Positions 12,286-20,898 of a DNA stretch of 64,000 bases are shown one piece after another. The stretch's first letter is position 1. Each line of letters opens with the position of its first letter. The notes below the pieces were generated by a model. That model ran no database searches. It saw only the letters and a list, made by a program, of their open reading frames with translations, and was not told the origin of the DNA. The DNA comes from Isoetes taiwanensis. Taxonomy: Eukaryota; Streptophyta; Lycopodiopsida; Isoetales; Isoetaceae. The translations under genes were made by a program, and so were the position numbers. The stretch lies in contig JAJEKV010000020.1 of the NCBI GenBank assembly GCA_021234155.1, positions 8,354,563-8,418,562 on the forward strand, in the 5' to 3' direction.

Positions 12286-12603
12286 ATGGGGAAGAAAGCA
12301 TCGATGAAGAAGCAGGCAAAGAATGCAGCAGATTCATACAAGCTATACCTGTACAAGGTGCTGAAGCAGGTGCATCCGGACATCAGCATTTCCGTGAAAG
12401 CCATGAATACGATGAACAGCTTCATCCACGACATCTTCGACCGCCTGGCCCTGGAAGCCGGCCGCCTCGCCCGCTACTCCCACAAGCCCACCATCCAGAG
12501 CCGCGAGATCCAGACCGCTGTCCGCCTCATTTTCCCTGGCGAACTCGCCAAACATGCCGTCTCTGAAGGTACCAAAGCTGTCACCAAATACACTAGCTCT
12601 TAA
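12286..12603 (+). CDS. Histone H2B, short N-terminal tail variant
   Basis: A single intronless frame encodes 105 residues containing the full H2B histone fold: [16 protein letters not shown] (alpha 1), [22 protein letters not shown] (alpha 2, split here as [11 protein letters not shown] and [11 protein letters not shown]), [20 protein letters not shown] (alpha 3/C helix) and the C-terminal [12 protein letters not shown], whose lysine is the family's monoubiquitination site. H2B dimerises with H2A and packs DNA in the nucleosome. The start is fixed by a TAA in the same frame at 12,241. The tail before the fold is only about 16 residues ([17 protein letters not shown]), whereas plant H2B is usually about 140-150 residues with a long lysine-rich tail. 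It is either a tail-less variant or a gene whose tail exon is lost. The leader is purine-rich; regulation is unknown. Confidence 0.93.
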   Translation: MGKKASMKKQAKNAADSYKLYLYKVLKQVHPDISISVKAMNTMNSFIHDIFDRLALEAGRLARYSHKPTIQSREIQTAVRLIFPGELAKHAVSEGTKAVTKYTSS

Positions 12604-13319
12604 ATGTCCCAATTTTGTTGAATACCAATTTTTTTCCCAATACTACTAAACGTGTTCCCGGCTATCTATCTATTTATATCTTTTTTACCAATTTTATTTC
12701 ATCACTGCTGCAATGTATCATCCTTCTATGAGTTTATCACTGCTGCAATGTATCATCCTTCTATGAGTTTATCATTCGAGCTCATTTGTTCAAACTACTA
12801 ATAAATATAACTCTCTCTGTATATTCATCTACAACTCTGTTCATCTATTTTTATGAATATATCAATTCTCTAGTATTATATTGTTTCCATTATGGTTGTG
12901 CCATTGTAATACCCTGATGCATGGGATTGGAAAATTTATGTCATTTTTTTTCTATTTATTATCTCGTAGCTTTATTGGTATTCTCGCATTTGATTGCTAT
13001 GAGGTGATAATAAGGCTCTGTAAAACTTGTTGAAGATGGTTCCGAATTTTGTTGAATGGACAAGCTACAAGCTGGACTCATTTTCCAGATAAACAATAAT
13101 GTTTGTATTATCCATGGAGACCAAATGACCAATAGGAGACTCTATATGGAATGAACAAATAGGGCATAATGCAAAATTGCTTGAGATAGTAAGATGTTAT
13201 ATCAACATTATTTCAATATTCCAAAAATATTCAATCAATTACTCATGCGAATTTAGCAATGTACTTGGATTGGTACCACAGAAACAAGTAGTTCATCAAA
13301 CTACTACAACAAAACAATT
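12604..13319 (+). other. H2B 3' region with 35-bp tandem duplication, otherwise empty
   Basis: A 35-bp unit (ATCACTGCTGCAATGTATCA...) occurs twice in tandem at 12,701-12,735 and 12,736-12,770. The rest is AT-rich with no gene seen. Confidence 0.7.
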
Positions 13320-13530
13320 ACCCCTTACTCTTATAATTAAATCCCCTAAAACCTCATTTTGTTTGGATACATATTCACACGACTTGTGCTTTTCGGTATC
13401 AAGAGCTGTTGGATGGGCATATTCAGGAGTTGTGTCTCATATCGTCGGGCCTCGTTTGTGGGGTATGATCCCACAAGTTGAGGTATACCATATAGCAAGA
13501 TTAGTTGAATACTATGAGGTTTTATGTGAC
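13320..13530 (+). mobile_element. Degenerate MITE end, same family as the 18.3 kb and 27-35 kb elements
   Basis: The segment can be aligned with the terminal repeat of the 27-35 kb element: CCCCTAAAACCTCATTTTG, TGTTTGGATACATATTCACA, AAGAGCTGTTGGATGGGCAT and GTTTGTGGGGTATG match its ordered blocks with many changes. This looks like an old copy, far more diverged than the other copies in the window. Confidence 0.55.
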
Positions 13531-13617
13531 GGTCCTTCGCTCGACACTGGTTAGTGCTTATATACATAACACAAATACCTCAAGATCCACGGGTGCAGAA
13601 CCTGCGTATCGACGCAA

Positions 13618-13982
13618 AACCCAAAATAGCATGTTGCGGCATCCCCGAGCTACTGGTCTCTAGGTCATGAGACAACCTTCATCTAGGTGCAACTTGACAT
13701 GACCAATGCCAAGACCTGACTAGCGAGCTTCATCAGTGCCCACTCACTACTGTCGAGTGACTTGCACTCGTGTCCTCAGTTTTTGCTTAGTCTCTCCGGA
13801 GAGCTGTGGGCAGAACAAGGTGCAACTAGGCTAGAAACATGATGGAATTTCAATTCCATTTAACTGTCAAGTTTGAACATTTTTACTTGTTCTATATATT
13901 GCCCTTCTAACATTCCTGTTAAGTGTATCTATAAGCAACTCAAGGACACTCTAACTCAAAAGGATTGACATAATTATAACCG
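13618..13982 (+). repeat. 365-bp dispersed direct repeat, copy 1
   Basis: This segment (starting near ACCCAAAATAGCATGTTG) recurs at 14,487-14,850 with roughly 90 percent identity by eye. It includes GTCTCTCCGGAGAGCT, a short inverted pair. The copies are about 869 bp apart. No primer binding site or coding domain lies between them, so I do not call them LTRs. Confidence 0.8.
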
Positions 13983-14065
13983 ATATTTACTATAAGTAAA
14001 TATAAAAAACTTTGAAAAAAAGTAAGATACCACGAACCATAGACAATCTTAAAAAATTCTTGATT

Positions 14066-14136
14066 TTGCTCGGGCTTGAACCCTCGCCATTAAGCCAAAA
14101 GACAAAGCCCTTAACCACTAAACTACAACAACCTTT
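14066..14136 (-). mobile_element. SINE-like tRNA-derived head
   Basis: On the minus strand the sequence has an A-box-like TAGTTTAGTGGTTAAGGGC and a B-box-like GGGTTCAAGCCC at tRNA-like spacing (about 33 bases). The acceptor ends do not pair, so it is not a tRNA gene. It lies between the two 365-bp repeats. Tail and target duplication were not identified. Confidence 0.5.
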
Positions 14137-14486
14137 ATTTTATTGGAAACTCATTTATTCTTTAAACTTTATATTAGAATGGAATAACAAAAGAGATATC
14201 TCGCTTCTTTTTTCTAATTTTGGCGAGCCCTTAAGGCGGATACAGAAGCGGCCGAACACTAGAAGCAACCGGACACTTCACACTATGGAAACAGATCCAT
14301 AAGGCTTTGTTCATAAATTTTTATTTATTTTTATTGTTTTTTTTTTGTCTGCCATTATTACAGATAAAAGCATCGTGCCATAGGTCCCTATATCCGACCA
14401 GGCAGATATCAACGACAAAGAATTGGAAGAGCGGATCTGAGATAAGGCTGTCAAAATCAGGGACAAGCGAATTAGATAGCAAGAGT

Positions 14487-14850
14487 ACCCAAAATAGCAT
14501 GTTGCAGCATCCCTGAGCTATTGGTCTCTAGCTCATGAGACAACCTTTATCTAGGTGCAACTTGACATGACCAATGCCAAGTCCTCACTAGCGAGCTTCA
14601 TCAGCGCCCACTCGCTAGTGTCGAGTGACTCGCACTCGTGGCCTCGGTTTCTGCTTAGTCTCTCCGGAGAGCTTTGGGCAGACCCAGGTGCAACTAGGCT
14701 AGCAACATGATGGAAGTTCAATTCCATTTAACTGTCAAGTTTGAACATTTTTACTTGTTCTACATATTGCCCTTCTAACATTCCTGTAAAGTGTATCTAA
14801 AAGCAACTCAAGGACACTCTAACTCATAAGGATTGACATAATTATAACCT
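14487..14850 (+). repeat. 365-bp dispersed direct repeat, copy 2
   Basis: Second copy of the repeat at 13,618-13,982, in the same orientation. It ends exactly where a palindromic CACTA-terminus-like sequence begins. Confidence 0.8.
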
Positions 14851-14902
14851 ATACAAGAAATTTATCGCGGCGGCCAAGGCCGCCGCGAACATTTCTCTAG
14901 TT
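14851..14902. repeat. Palindrome resembling two fused CACTA-type termini
   Basis: TCGCGGCGGCC (14,865-14,875) and GGCCGCCGCGA (14,878-14,888) form a perfect 11-bp inverted pair separated by two bases. Outside it lie TACAAGAAATTTA on the left and AACATTTCTCTAG on the right, also partly inverted. TACAAGAAA followed by TCGCGGCGG resembles plant CACTA termini (established knowledge), but the CACTA start itself is not intact. Confidence 0.5.
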
Positions 14903-15132
14903 CCAACCCTATAAGTTGAACTTACCATATGTTCCAAACCGGATTCGAGATCGTGTTGTTACCTCGAGTTCTCATGCCCCTAAAGTAGATGTATCCCATG
15001 CATATTACTGGCCTAGATTGGTAGTGTTCTATTTGCTTGGCTTGGACATGTGGATTGCATATATTTTAGCATATTTTTTTTTTGGTGTCCATATAGATGC
15101 TTCCTGTTGCAAAAAAGCTCCAATATTTTCAA

Positions 15133-15588
15133 GGGAAAAACTCTGAAATACCCTTATGTTTTGCTAAAATTAACAAAACGCCCCTAGTTTTAGGGGTATT
15201 TTAATGGAAATGATCATAACTTTTTTGTGATGATCCAAATGAGAATGAGCCTTTCGGACCTATTGTAAAGGAGGATGAGATCTTTCTGTCAAAGGTAAGA
15301 TCATATAAATCGGAGTCTTAAATCACAAGTTATGCTATTTTTAATACACAAGAAAATTGTAGAAATTTCAGAGGGATTTACGAGACCATAACTTGAGATT
15401 TCGGAATCCGATTCAGGAGATGTTAACTTTCATGGAGAGATCTCAATCTCTTCTACAATATATCTAAAAGGCTCATTCTCATTTGGATCATCACAAAAAA
15501 GTTATGATCATTTCCATAAAAATACCCTCAAAACTAGGGGCGTTTTGTTAATTTTAGCAAAACATAAGGGTAATTCAGAGTTTTTCCC
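15133..15588. mobile_element. Mutator-like MITE, 456 bp, long TIRs, 9-bp TSD
   Basis: Both ends read GGGAAAAACTCTGAA inwards and stay inverted-complementary for about 120 bp (15,133-15,254 against 15,467-15,588) with few mismatches. The flanks are an exact 9-bp direct duplication TATTTTCAA (15,124-15,132 and 15,589-15,597). Long TIRs with a 9-bp TSD are the hallmark of Mutator-superfamily elements. The 210-bp centre has no coding capacity. The well-preserved TIRs suggest a fairly recent insertion. Confidence 0.9.
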
Positions 15589-15597
15589 TATTTTCAA

Positions 15598-16089
15598 ATG
15601 TTATTATTTTGCCTTAATATGCAAGAACTACTCCCTTTTTTTGAAAGCTAACGAGGAAAGATTTTTTGCAGCAATTTCACCATTTTGGCACCAGTTTTTA
15701 CAATTTTGGCATCAATTTGTGTGCATCGCCAATGCTTCTTACAATATCAACCAGCTCTTCATTGATGATGAGGTAGTATTAAATGGAGTTGCTTGATTTA
15801 CTTTTTCTTGAAGGTGCTTGCCCAGGATCGGCGGTAGGATGAAGTCATAAATAGAATGCAAAAAATAAACAATGCATAAAATGCAGACTTGCAGCTTCAA
15901 ATTAGGCATCCGCCCAATTTATGCTCTTGACGTAACATAAATGATAACAATTTATAAACAGTGGGTTACTTATCCAATATGTCTCTTTGGTAGCTTGACC
16001 GCATTTCCCTTTGTTTGGCTTCCCATATAATGCCCATTATTTATGTAGTTACCAAATGTGTTCAAAAAAAACATCATCATGAATATCTA
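15598..16089. other. Intergenic, no gene seen
   Basis: AT-rich, only short open frames; nothing recognised. Confidence 0.5.
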
Positions 16090-17400
16090 GCATTATAACA
16101 GGGGTTTTTTTTGTGGTTTTATACGGCTTTTCACATGGTTTTCCTATGATTTTTGCGTTGTATTCGTGAAGGCATACTAAATAGTATTTCTAGAGTGCGC
16201 CCTTTTTAGTTCGTTGATTTGGGTTGGCTTTAACAATCCGACGGTGGTCGTTTACCCTTGTATCTAAATTTTTGTTAAAGAAAGAGGAAAAAAAAATGCT
16301 AATCCACTTTAGGGGTCGACCATTTTAGGGGTTTTAGGGTTCTGAGAATGGCAGATAGCGGGAGGGCTCTATGGATTTGCTATGTTCATAGTGTTGTGGG
16401 AGACAGATTGCAAGGGCGTTTCAGAGGCTTTGAGGGAAATGTTACCTCTGAAGCCGGATCAGGTTATGTCCATGGATTCTCCCATTTGGGTTGTCTCTAC
16501 CTCCCGTCGTCCCCTGCCGCTAGCGTTTCTCCCTGGCCTGCTTCAAAATGGTAGTTTTTGGCTATGGCTAATCCGGAATGATTTGGATTTTTTGTTTTCT
16601 GTTTTTCCTGCCGTCCTCCCATGATCTGCTGCATATACTTCAAATGGGTATGTTCCTTTGTCTCGGTTTCGGCATTTTTTGGAGTTGGGTTGTTTCCTGT
16701 TCACAAATGATCCGGTGTCTTGATTCTGCGTGTTTACTCTGTTCTGCCTTCGTTTTTTTCTTCCATTGCAGCACGGCATGTTCTTTATAGCAAAGGATTG
16801 CTATGGCTATCAGTGTGGTGTCACATCTTCTTAAATTCTTGAACGAGTCTTGGACTCCCTTCCATGCCACTGGTATGAGGATTTGCTACCCCATAGTTTA
16901 TAATGTTTAGATAGATTGAGATTTGTTATTAATAACGCGGCAGCACTATCAGCAATTGAGGTGTGCAGAGCTGTATGTAATTTCTATGTGAAGGCTATGT
17001 ATACCATTCGCTTCAAGGCCTAGTTGTGCTACGAAGCTATACTAGCTGTGCATGCCACACTTGCGGCAATTGTTTTCGAATCGAGGAGAATCAGCTGATA
17101 ATGGCCACGAATTTGGCATTCTGGTAAGTTGATCCCTTTTTTGCAGCTGCAGAAGAGGTCCAGAACTCTGCCGACAGGTGCAATAACTGGACCTAAGTGC
17201 TGATTTGTGCCTTGTTAAGATATCTGATCGTGTGAAGAGTGATTTGTGGTGCAGGATAGAATCAGCTTTCAGGACATGGCAACATAGCAGTGCCTTTGCA
17301 AAAGAAGGGACTCAGGATGTTTCAGTTAGCAATTTTTTAGATGCTCGCAAACGAGATCTTATTACATCTTTAGATACAGCTAGGTGGCAGGTGAGTACGC
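16090..17400 (+). pseudogene. Promoter and exon fragments, including an aspartyl-aminopeptidase-like exon
   Basis: The upstream part (about 16,090-16,360, ending in ATGGCAGAT at 16,348) is similar to minus-strand sequence at 37,300-37,600. An acceptor-like TTTATAG precedes an exon-like piece at 16,791-16,873 encoding QRIAMAISVVSHLL and KFLNESWTPFHAT, then a donor-like GTATGAG. This resembles the N-terminus of M18 aspartyl aminopeptidases (SDLLDFLN.SPTAFHA type). A further open piece at 17,205-17,391 (DARKRDLITSLDTARWQ, then GTGAGT) is exon-like but unrecognised. The downstream catalytic exons of an aminopeptidase are absent. I infer a 5' gene fragment or captured exons; that the pieces belong together is unproven. 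Confidence 0.35.
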
Positions 17401-18266
17401 CCCTTCTTATGTCCGCAGTAGGGTTTCTGTTAATTAGGCACTCAACCTGTATCAGGCAGTTGATGTGGATTGCATCTTGCAGCCACATATGCTTGTAAGG
17501 TGAGGAAGAACAAGGCAGGCAGAAGACGCCATACCCAAAGATTTGCAGATTTGCAATTTTGCTTTCTCACATCAAGGTTGCATGGATGGATTTTTTTTTT
17601 TAATGATGGTGGGAATTATTATGAATATATACGGCAGCATGTTTCTCCAAAATTTACTGTTCATAATCAACACCTTTGATGTGAATTTCTAACAATTGAT
17701 GAAAAATGAGGAAAACAGGATGCATATATCAATTTTAGAGCTTGATAACTTGCATTCTAATTTTATGCAAACTTTTCACATAGAGATAGTTTGACTTTGT
17801 AAAGTTTTCTTTTATCCATTATCTAATCTCTATTTGTTTTCCGAAATAGAGCAGTTTGCCGACCTACTGGTCAAATTAACAGTGCCATATCGAACCTGGA
17901 AAGAGGGTTGATCAGTTTCAAACTGCAACTTAGCACTGATCAATATAGGTGTCAATGAATTTAGCCAATGGCTTGATTGATCGGCAATTTGGCATCAGAG
18001 AAATAGAATGTCTCATGTGTAAGACCTGGAGACACATGGTAAAGATCTTCACACAGCATGGCTCTTATGTAAGACAAGTTCTTTCTAGTTGCCAATATAG
18101 GTGTCTTTATTTGGCATTAAGCTCCCCAATGTTTGATATCACTATTAGTCGAAAAGTCTTCCTGGTTGCTTGCCGAGCTACTTTTTCATCCGGTAGCATT
18201 TGCATAATATCGAACGTTGTAATTAATATTTAGGCCCATAAAGTTTACTTATGTTTGCTTTCGTTA
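17401..18266. other. Intergenic, no gene seen
   Basis: AT-rich with short frames only. No motif recognised. Confidence 0.5.
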
Positions 18267-18692
18267 GGGCCCGAAGGGCCCAAATTTTTTTTTAATATAA
18301 CAATCAACACACAACTACCATTAATATTATTAACACAAACCATTGCATTATTAACACAAACCATTGCATTTGACACATTTAAATTAAAATCCCCCTTAAA
18401 CCCCCTTTGGTTTGGGTGCATATTCACACGGGAGGTTATGTAGGGCAGCGAGAGCCTCAAAAAATTTACAATACATGTACAAAATTAACACCATTAAGTA
18501 CATTCTCTCAAACCTTATAGTATTTTGCAAACCTTAATATACAGTATACAAAAACTTGTATATGCATACCCCACAAACAAAGGATCGCTATGTACGGTCC
18601 AGATCTCGGAATAAACGGCAAATATGCCCATCCGACAGCTCTCGTTGCCCAAAGTAACCCCCCGTGTGAATATGCACCCAAACCAAGTTCTT
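18267..18692. mobile_element. Deletion-derivative MITE of the 27-35 kb transposon family
   Basis: It starts with the palindromic terminus GGGCCCGAAGGGCCC directly after TTA (18,264-18,266), followed by a T-run and the same subterminal text as the 8-kb element (AACACAAACCATTGCATT, AAATCCCCCTTAAACCCCC, GGTTTGGGTGCATATTCACA). The last block reappears inverted at 18,665-18,692 (TGTGAATATGCACCCAAACC), preceded by GCTCTCGTTGCCC, so a right TIR is joined directly to a left subterminal region. The right terminus stops short of GGGCCC, so this copy is truncated. A 21-bp unit (ATTATTAACACAAACCATTGC) is duplicated near 18,328-18,369. Confidence 0.75.
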
Positions 18693-19675
18693 CACGAGGC
18701 ACAAGATAGATTGGTGAAGTCATGCTTATGTTCTCAGCTTGCTCTTGAAAAGAGATGCTTGATTGTTGAGGAATATTTGGGTATACTATCCTCTGCATAG
18801 GCAGGTTGCTACACTCAGTGGACTATCTTTGTCTGCTAAGATTTTATTCCTGCCTTTACAATTATACATGTGCTTCTTTGGAATGTGGAATAATTTTAGA
18901 AAATAAAAAATAAAATCAAAACGTGTGCATATTTGTTTTTTGCAAAATCCAATAGCATAACCACGTCTAGTTGATATTCCTAAACAAAGTGTCAATGTGG
19001 TGTTAGGCCACAAGAACCAAGGTATTTTACTCCAAATAGCAATTATGCTACAATCGCGTAATTTGGCCATCCCCAACCCATTTGAACTCATTTTATGTTC
19101 TAATTGACTACCTCAACAAGCTTTTCATCACATGCAAAATTTCATAACAAGACTTAGTAAATATAGAATTGGCTCCTAAACATGTAAATATTATTAGTTT
19201 GCTGACCATTACCCTTCAGTGATGGCATGAATGTATCCTACCCTGGGTAGCCAACTATACTTGGAAAATTTGAATGTGTAGCCACTAAAAAGGAACCTGC
19301 ATAACATCTCTAACCATGCCATAAAAATCATAGAAAACAAATGTGGTTGGCATCTATGCATTTTTCAATTCTCTCATTTTAGATATGGCAAAATTCAACG
19401 TTGTGACATCATATCTAATTGTTAAATCGGGTCCTATAAGCAACACCTATCTATGCTAAGCACACAATATGTTGTCAACAATGTCGCTTTCTCGGAAAGG
19501 ATATCATTATTAGAAGTGCCATATGGTCTTAGATACAGAAAGAGAAGTAAGACAGAGATAGAGATACGTGGACCTAAAGATACCTAAGGATAAAATGCGA
19601 ATTAGGATTAGAGAGCATATAAACGTTCAACAAATTAGGTATATTCTCAAATAGGGATTATACAGATAGAAAGAC
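18693..19675. other. Intergenic, no gene seen
   Basis: AT-rich, no recognised gene or repeat. Confidence 0.5.
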
Positions 19676-19815
19676 ATTAGTATAATAGCTTGATACTATG
19701 ATACTTCATGTGACGAAGACGCAAGTTATGTAAGTTGTGAGAAAAATTAGAGATACAAAGGCAATAATATAATAGTTTGATACTATGATGATCAATGTGA
19801 CGGAGAAGCAAGTTA
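19676..19815 (+). repeat. 80-bp-period imperfect direct repeat
   Basis: The pattern ATAATAG-TTGATACTATGAT...GTGACG-AG-(A/C)GCAAGTTA occurs near 19,682-19,731 and again near 19,764-19,815. The second copy is interrupted by the SINE-like insertion at 19,816, and the first shows the uninterrupted site GCAAGTTATG. Confidence 0.7.
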
Positions 19816-19930
19816 ATAGATAGATAGATAGTATTTTTACGTCATGCCACGTTGGCAGCATCCATGAGGACATATGAAAGACCTTAGAGACTTGAATACA
19901 AGATCTCTTAATTGCTGACTAACCACTAAT
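19816..19930 (-). mobile_element. 115-bp SINE-like element with LINE-type 3' end and 8-bp TSD
   Basis: On the minus strand it starts ATTAGTGGTTAG (A-box-like), has a B-box-like TATTCAAGTCTC, then GGATGCTGCCAACGTGGC, ATGACGTAAAAA and a (CTAT)n tail. It is flanked by GCAAGTTA at 19,808-19,815 and 19,931-19,938. The end CGTGG..(ATG)ACGTAAAA resembles the 3' end of the local LINEs (CCGTGGACGTAAAA), as expected for a SINE that uses LINE machinery. A related fragment lies at 63,612-63,684. Confidence 0.7.
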
Positions 19931-19938
19931 GCAAGTTA

Positions 19939-20271
19939 TGAGGAAACAAGTTCGTGTTAAGACTTTGAATATTGGCTAAGCACATGCTAATCAGCATTGA
20001 CTATTGATGTCTATGTTAGTCGTGCTGAGTAAGACAAAATTCATGATGTGTAGAGTGGTGGGTTCGATATTTTGTCGAATATGGCGAGGAATCGAGGACA
20101 GAATTAATCTACAAGAGCAAGCGAGTTACCTAGTGGATGAGATTTTGTACGTTATCGTAAAGTAATTAAAGTTTATTTTTTATTTCAAAAAAAAAAAGGG
20201 CCCGACGGATGAGATTTTGGAGGAACCACCTAAGGCATAATATTATTAGGGAAAAAAAAAGGGGAGCCGCG
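19939..20271. other. Intergenic, no gene seen
   Basis: AT-rich with two A-runs (about 20,188 and 20,253). No gene seen. Confidence 0.5.
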
Positions 20272-20443
20272 TAAGAGACGCCTCACATGTAAATTTGTAA
20301 GTATTCACATGAGCTCAAACTGAGACGGCCGGTTTGACGTCCGAGCCGCTCGTCCCGAACTGCTGGAGCAGTTTGCACCTCAGCGGCTCAACGGCTTGAC
20401 GTCCGGCAAGTTTTAGCCGGTGACATGTGAAGCGTCCCTAAGC
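20272..20443. mobile_element. Small GC-rich MITE-like inverted repeat upstream of AMT1
   Basis: The ends are inverted: GACGCCTCACATGT (20,277-20,290) pairs with ACATGTGAAGCGTC (20,424-20,437) with one mismatch, and the match extends imperfectly outward. Inside, GCCG..TTGACGTCCG and AGCGGCTC/GAGCCGCT segments are also inverted, so the whole can fold. No clear TSD. It lies about 460 bp before the ammonium transporter start. Confidence 0.5.
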
Positions 20444-20748
20444 AAAAAAAAGACAGGGACAGCTGGAATTTGGACAATTTTTTAAATAGTGACCTCGCAC
20501 GTTGGCCACGTCACGCGCCGGCGCCGGCGCTTACGGTATTCCGTCCAGACAAAGGATTCCGGAATCAAAAAATTCAACGATACCGGCCGGCAAGGTTCCT
20601 GGTACCGGATTCGTACGCCGGAAAAGCCCTTCGTTTTCCCACAGAGTCCGTCGGCCTATCCGCCATAGCCAGAGCTGTGCCGCCGAATTGGAGATTCCAG
20701 CCCCGCTGGCCCGATTCTCCGGCTATTCCCCGCAGATTCTGAAAAGGG

Positions 20749-20757
20749 TATATATAT
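20749..20757 (+). promoter_or_regulatory. TATA box of the ammonium transporter gene
   Basis: TATATATAT lies 141 bp before the ATG, after a GC-rich region (20,500-20,730) containing a GGCGCCGGCGC-type palindrome. A transcription start about 30 bp downstream would give a leader of about 110 nt. Position and sequence only; no start-site data. Confidence 0.55.
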
Positions 20758-20898
20758 CTCCATTTTGATAAAAAGGCAGCATCTCGGCTACGCCGTAGAT
20801 TTTCATAATCTATCTATGCATTAGCCATAGCCAATTTCCCACCATTTAGCTTTTGGGTTTCTGTAATTTTGCTTTAGATCTCCGCCCAGGCTCTAAGA

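Noticed and set aside
14066-14136. Possible functional tRNA gene on the minus strand
   Set aside because: A and B boxes are present, but the acceptor ends do not pair and no anticodon stem is convincing.
13618-14850. The 365-bp repeats as LTRs of a small retrotransposon
   Set aside because: No TG...CA ends, primer binding site, polypurine tract or target duplication could be identified.
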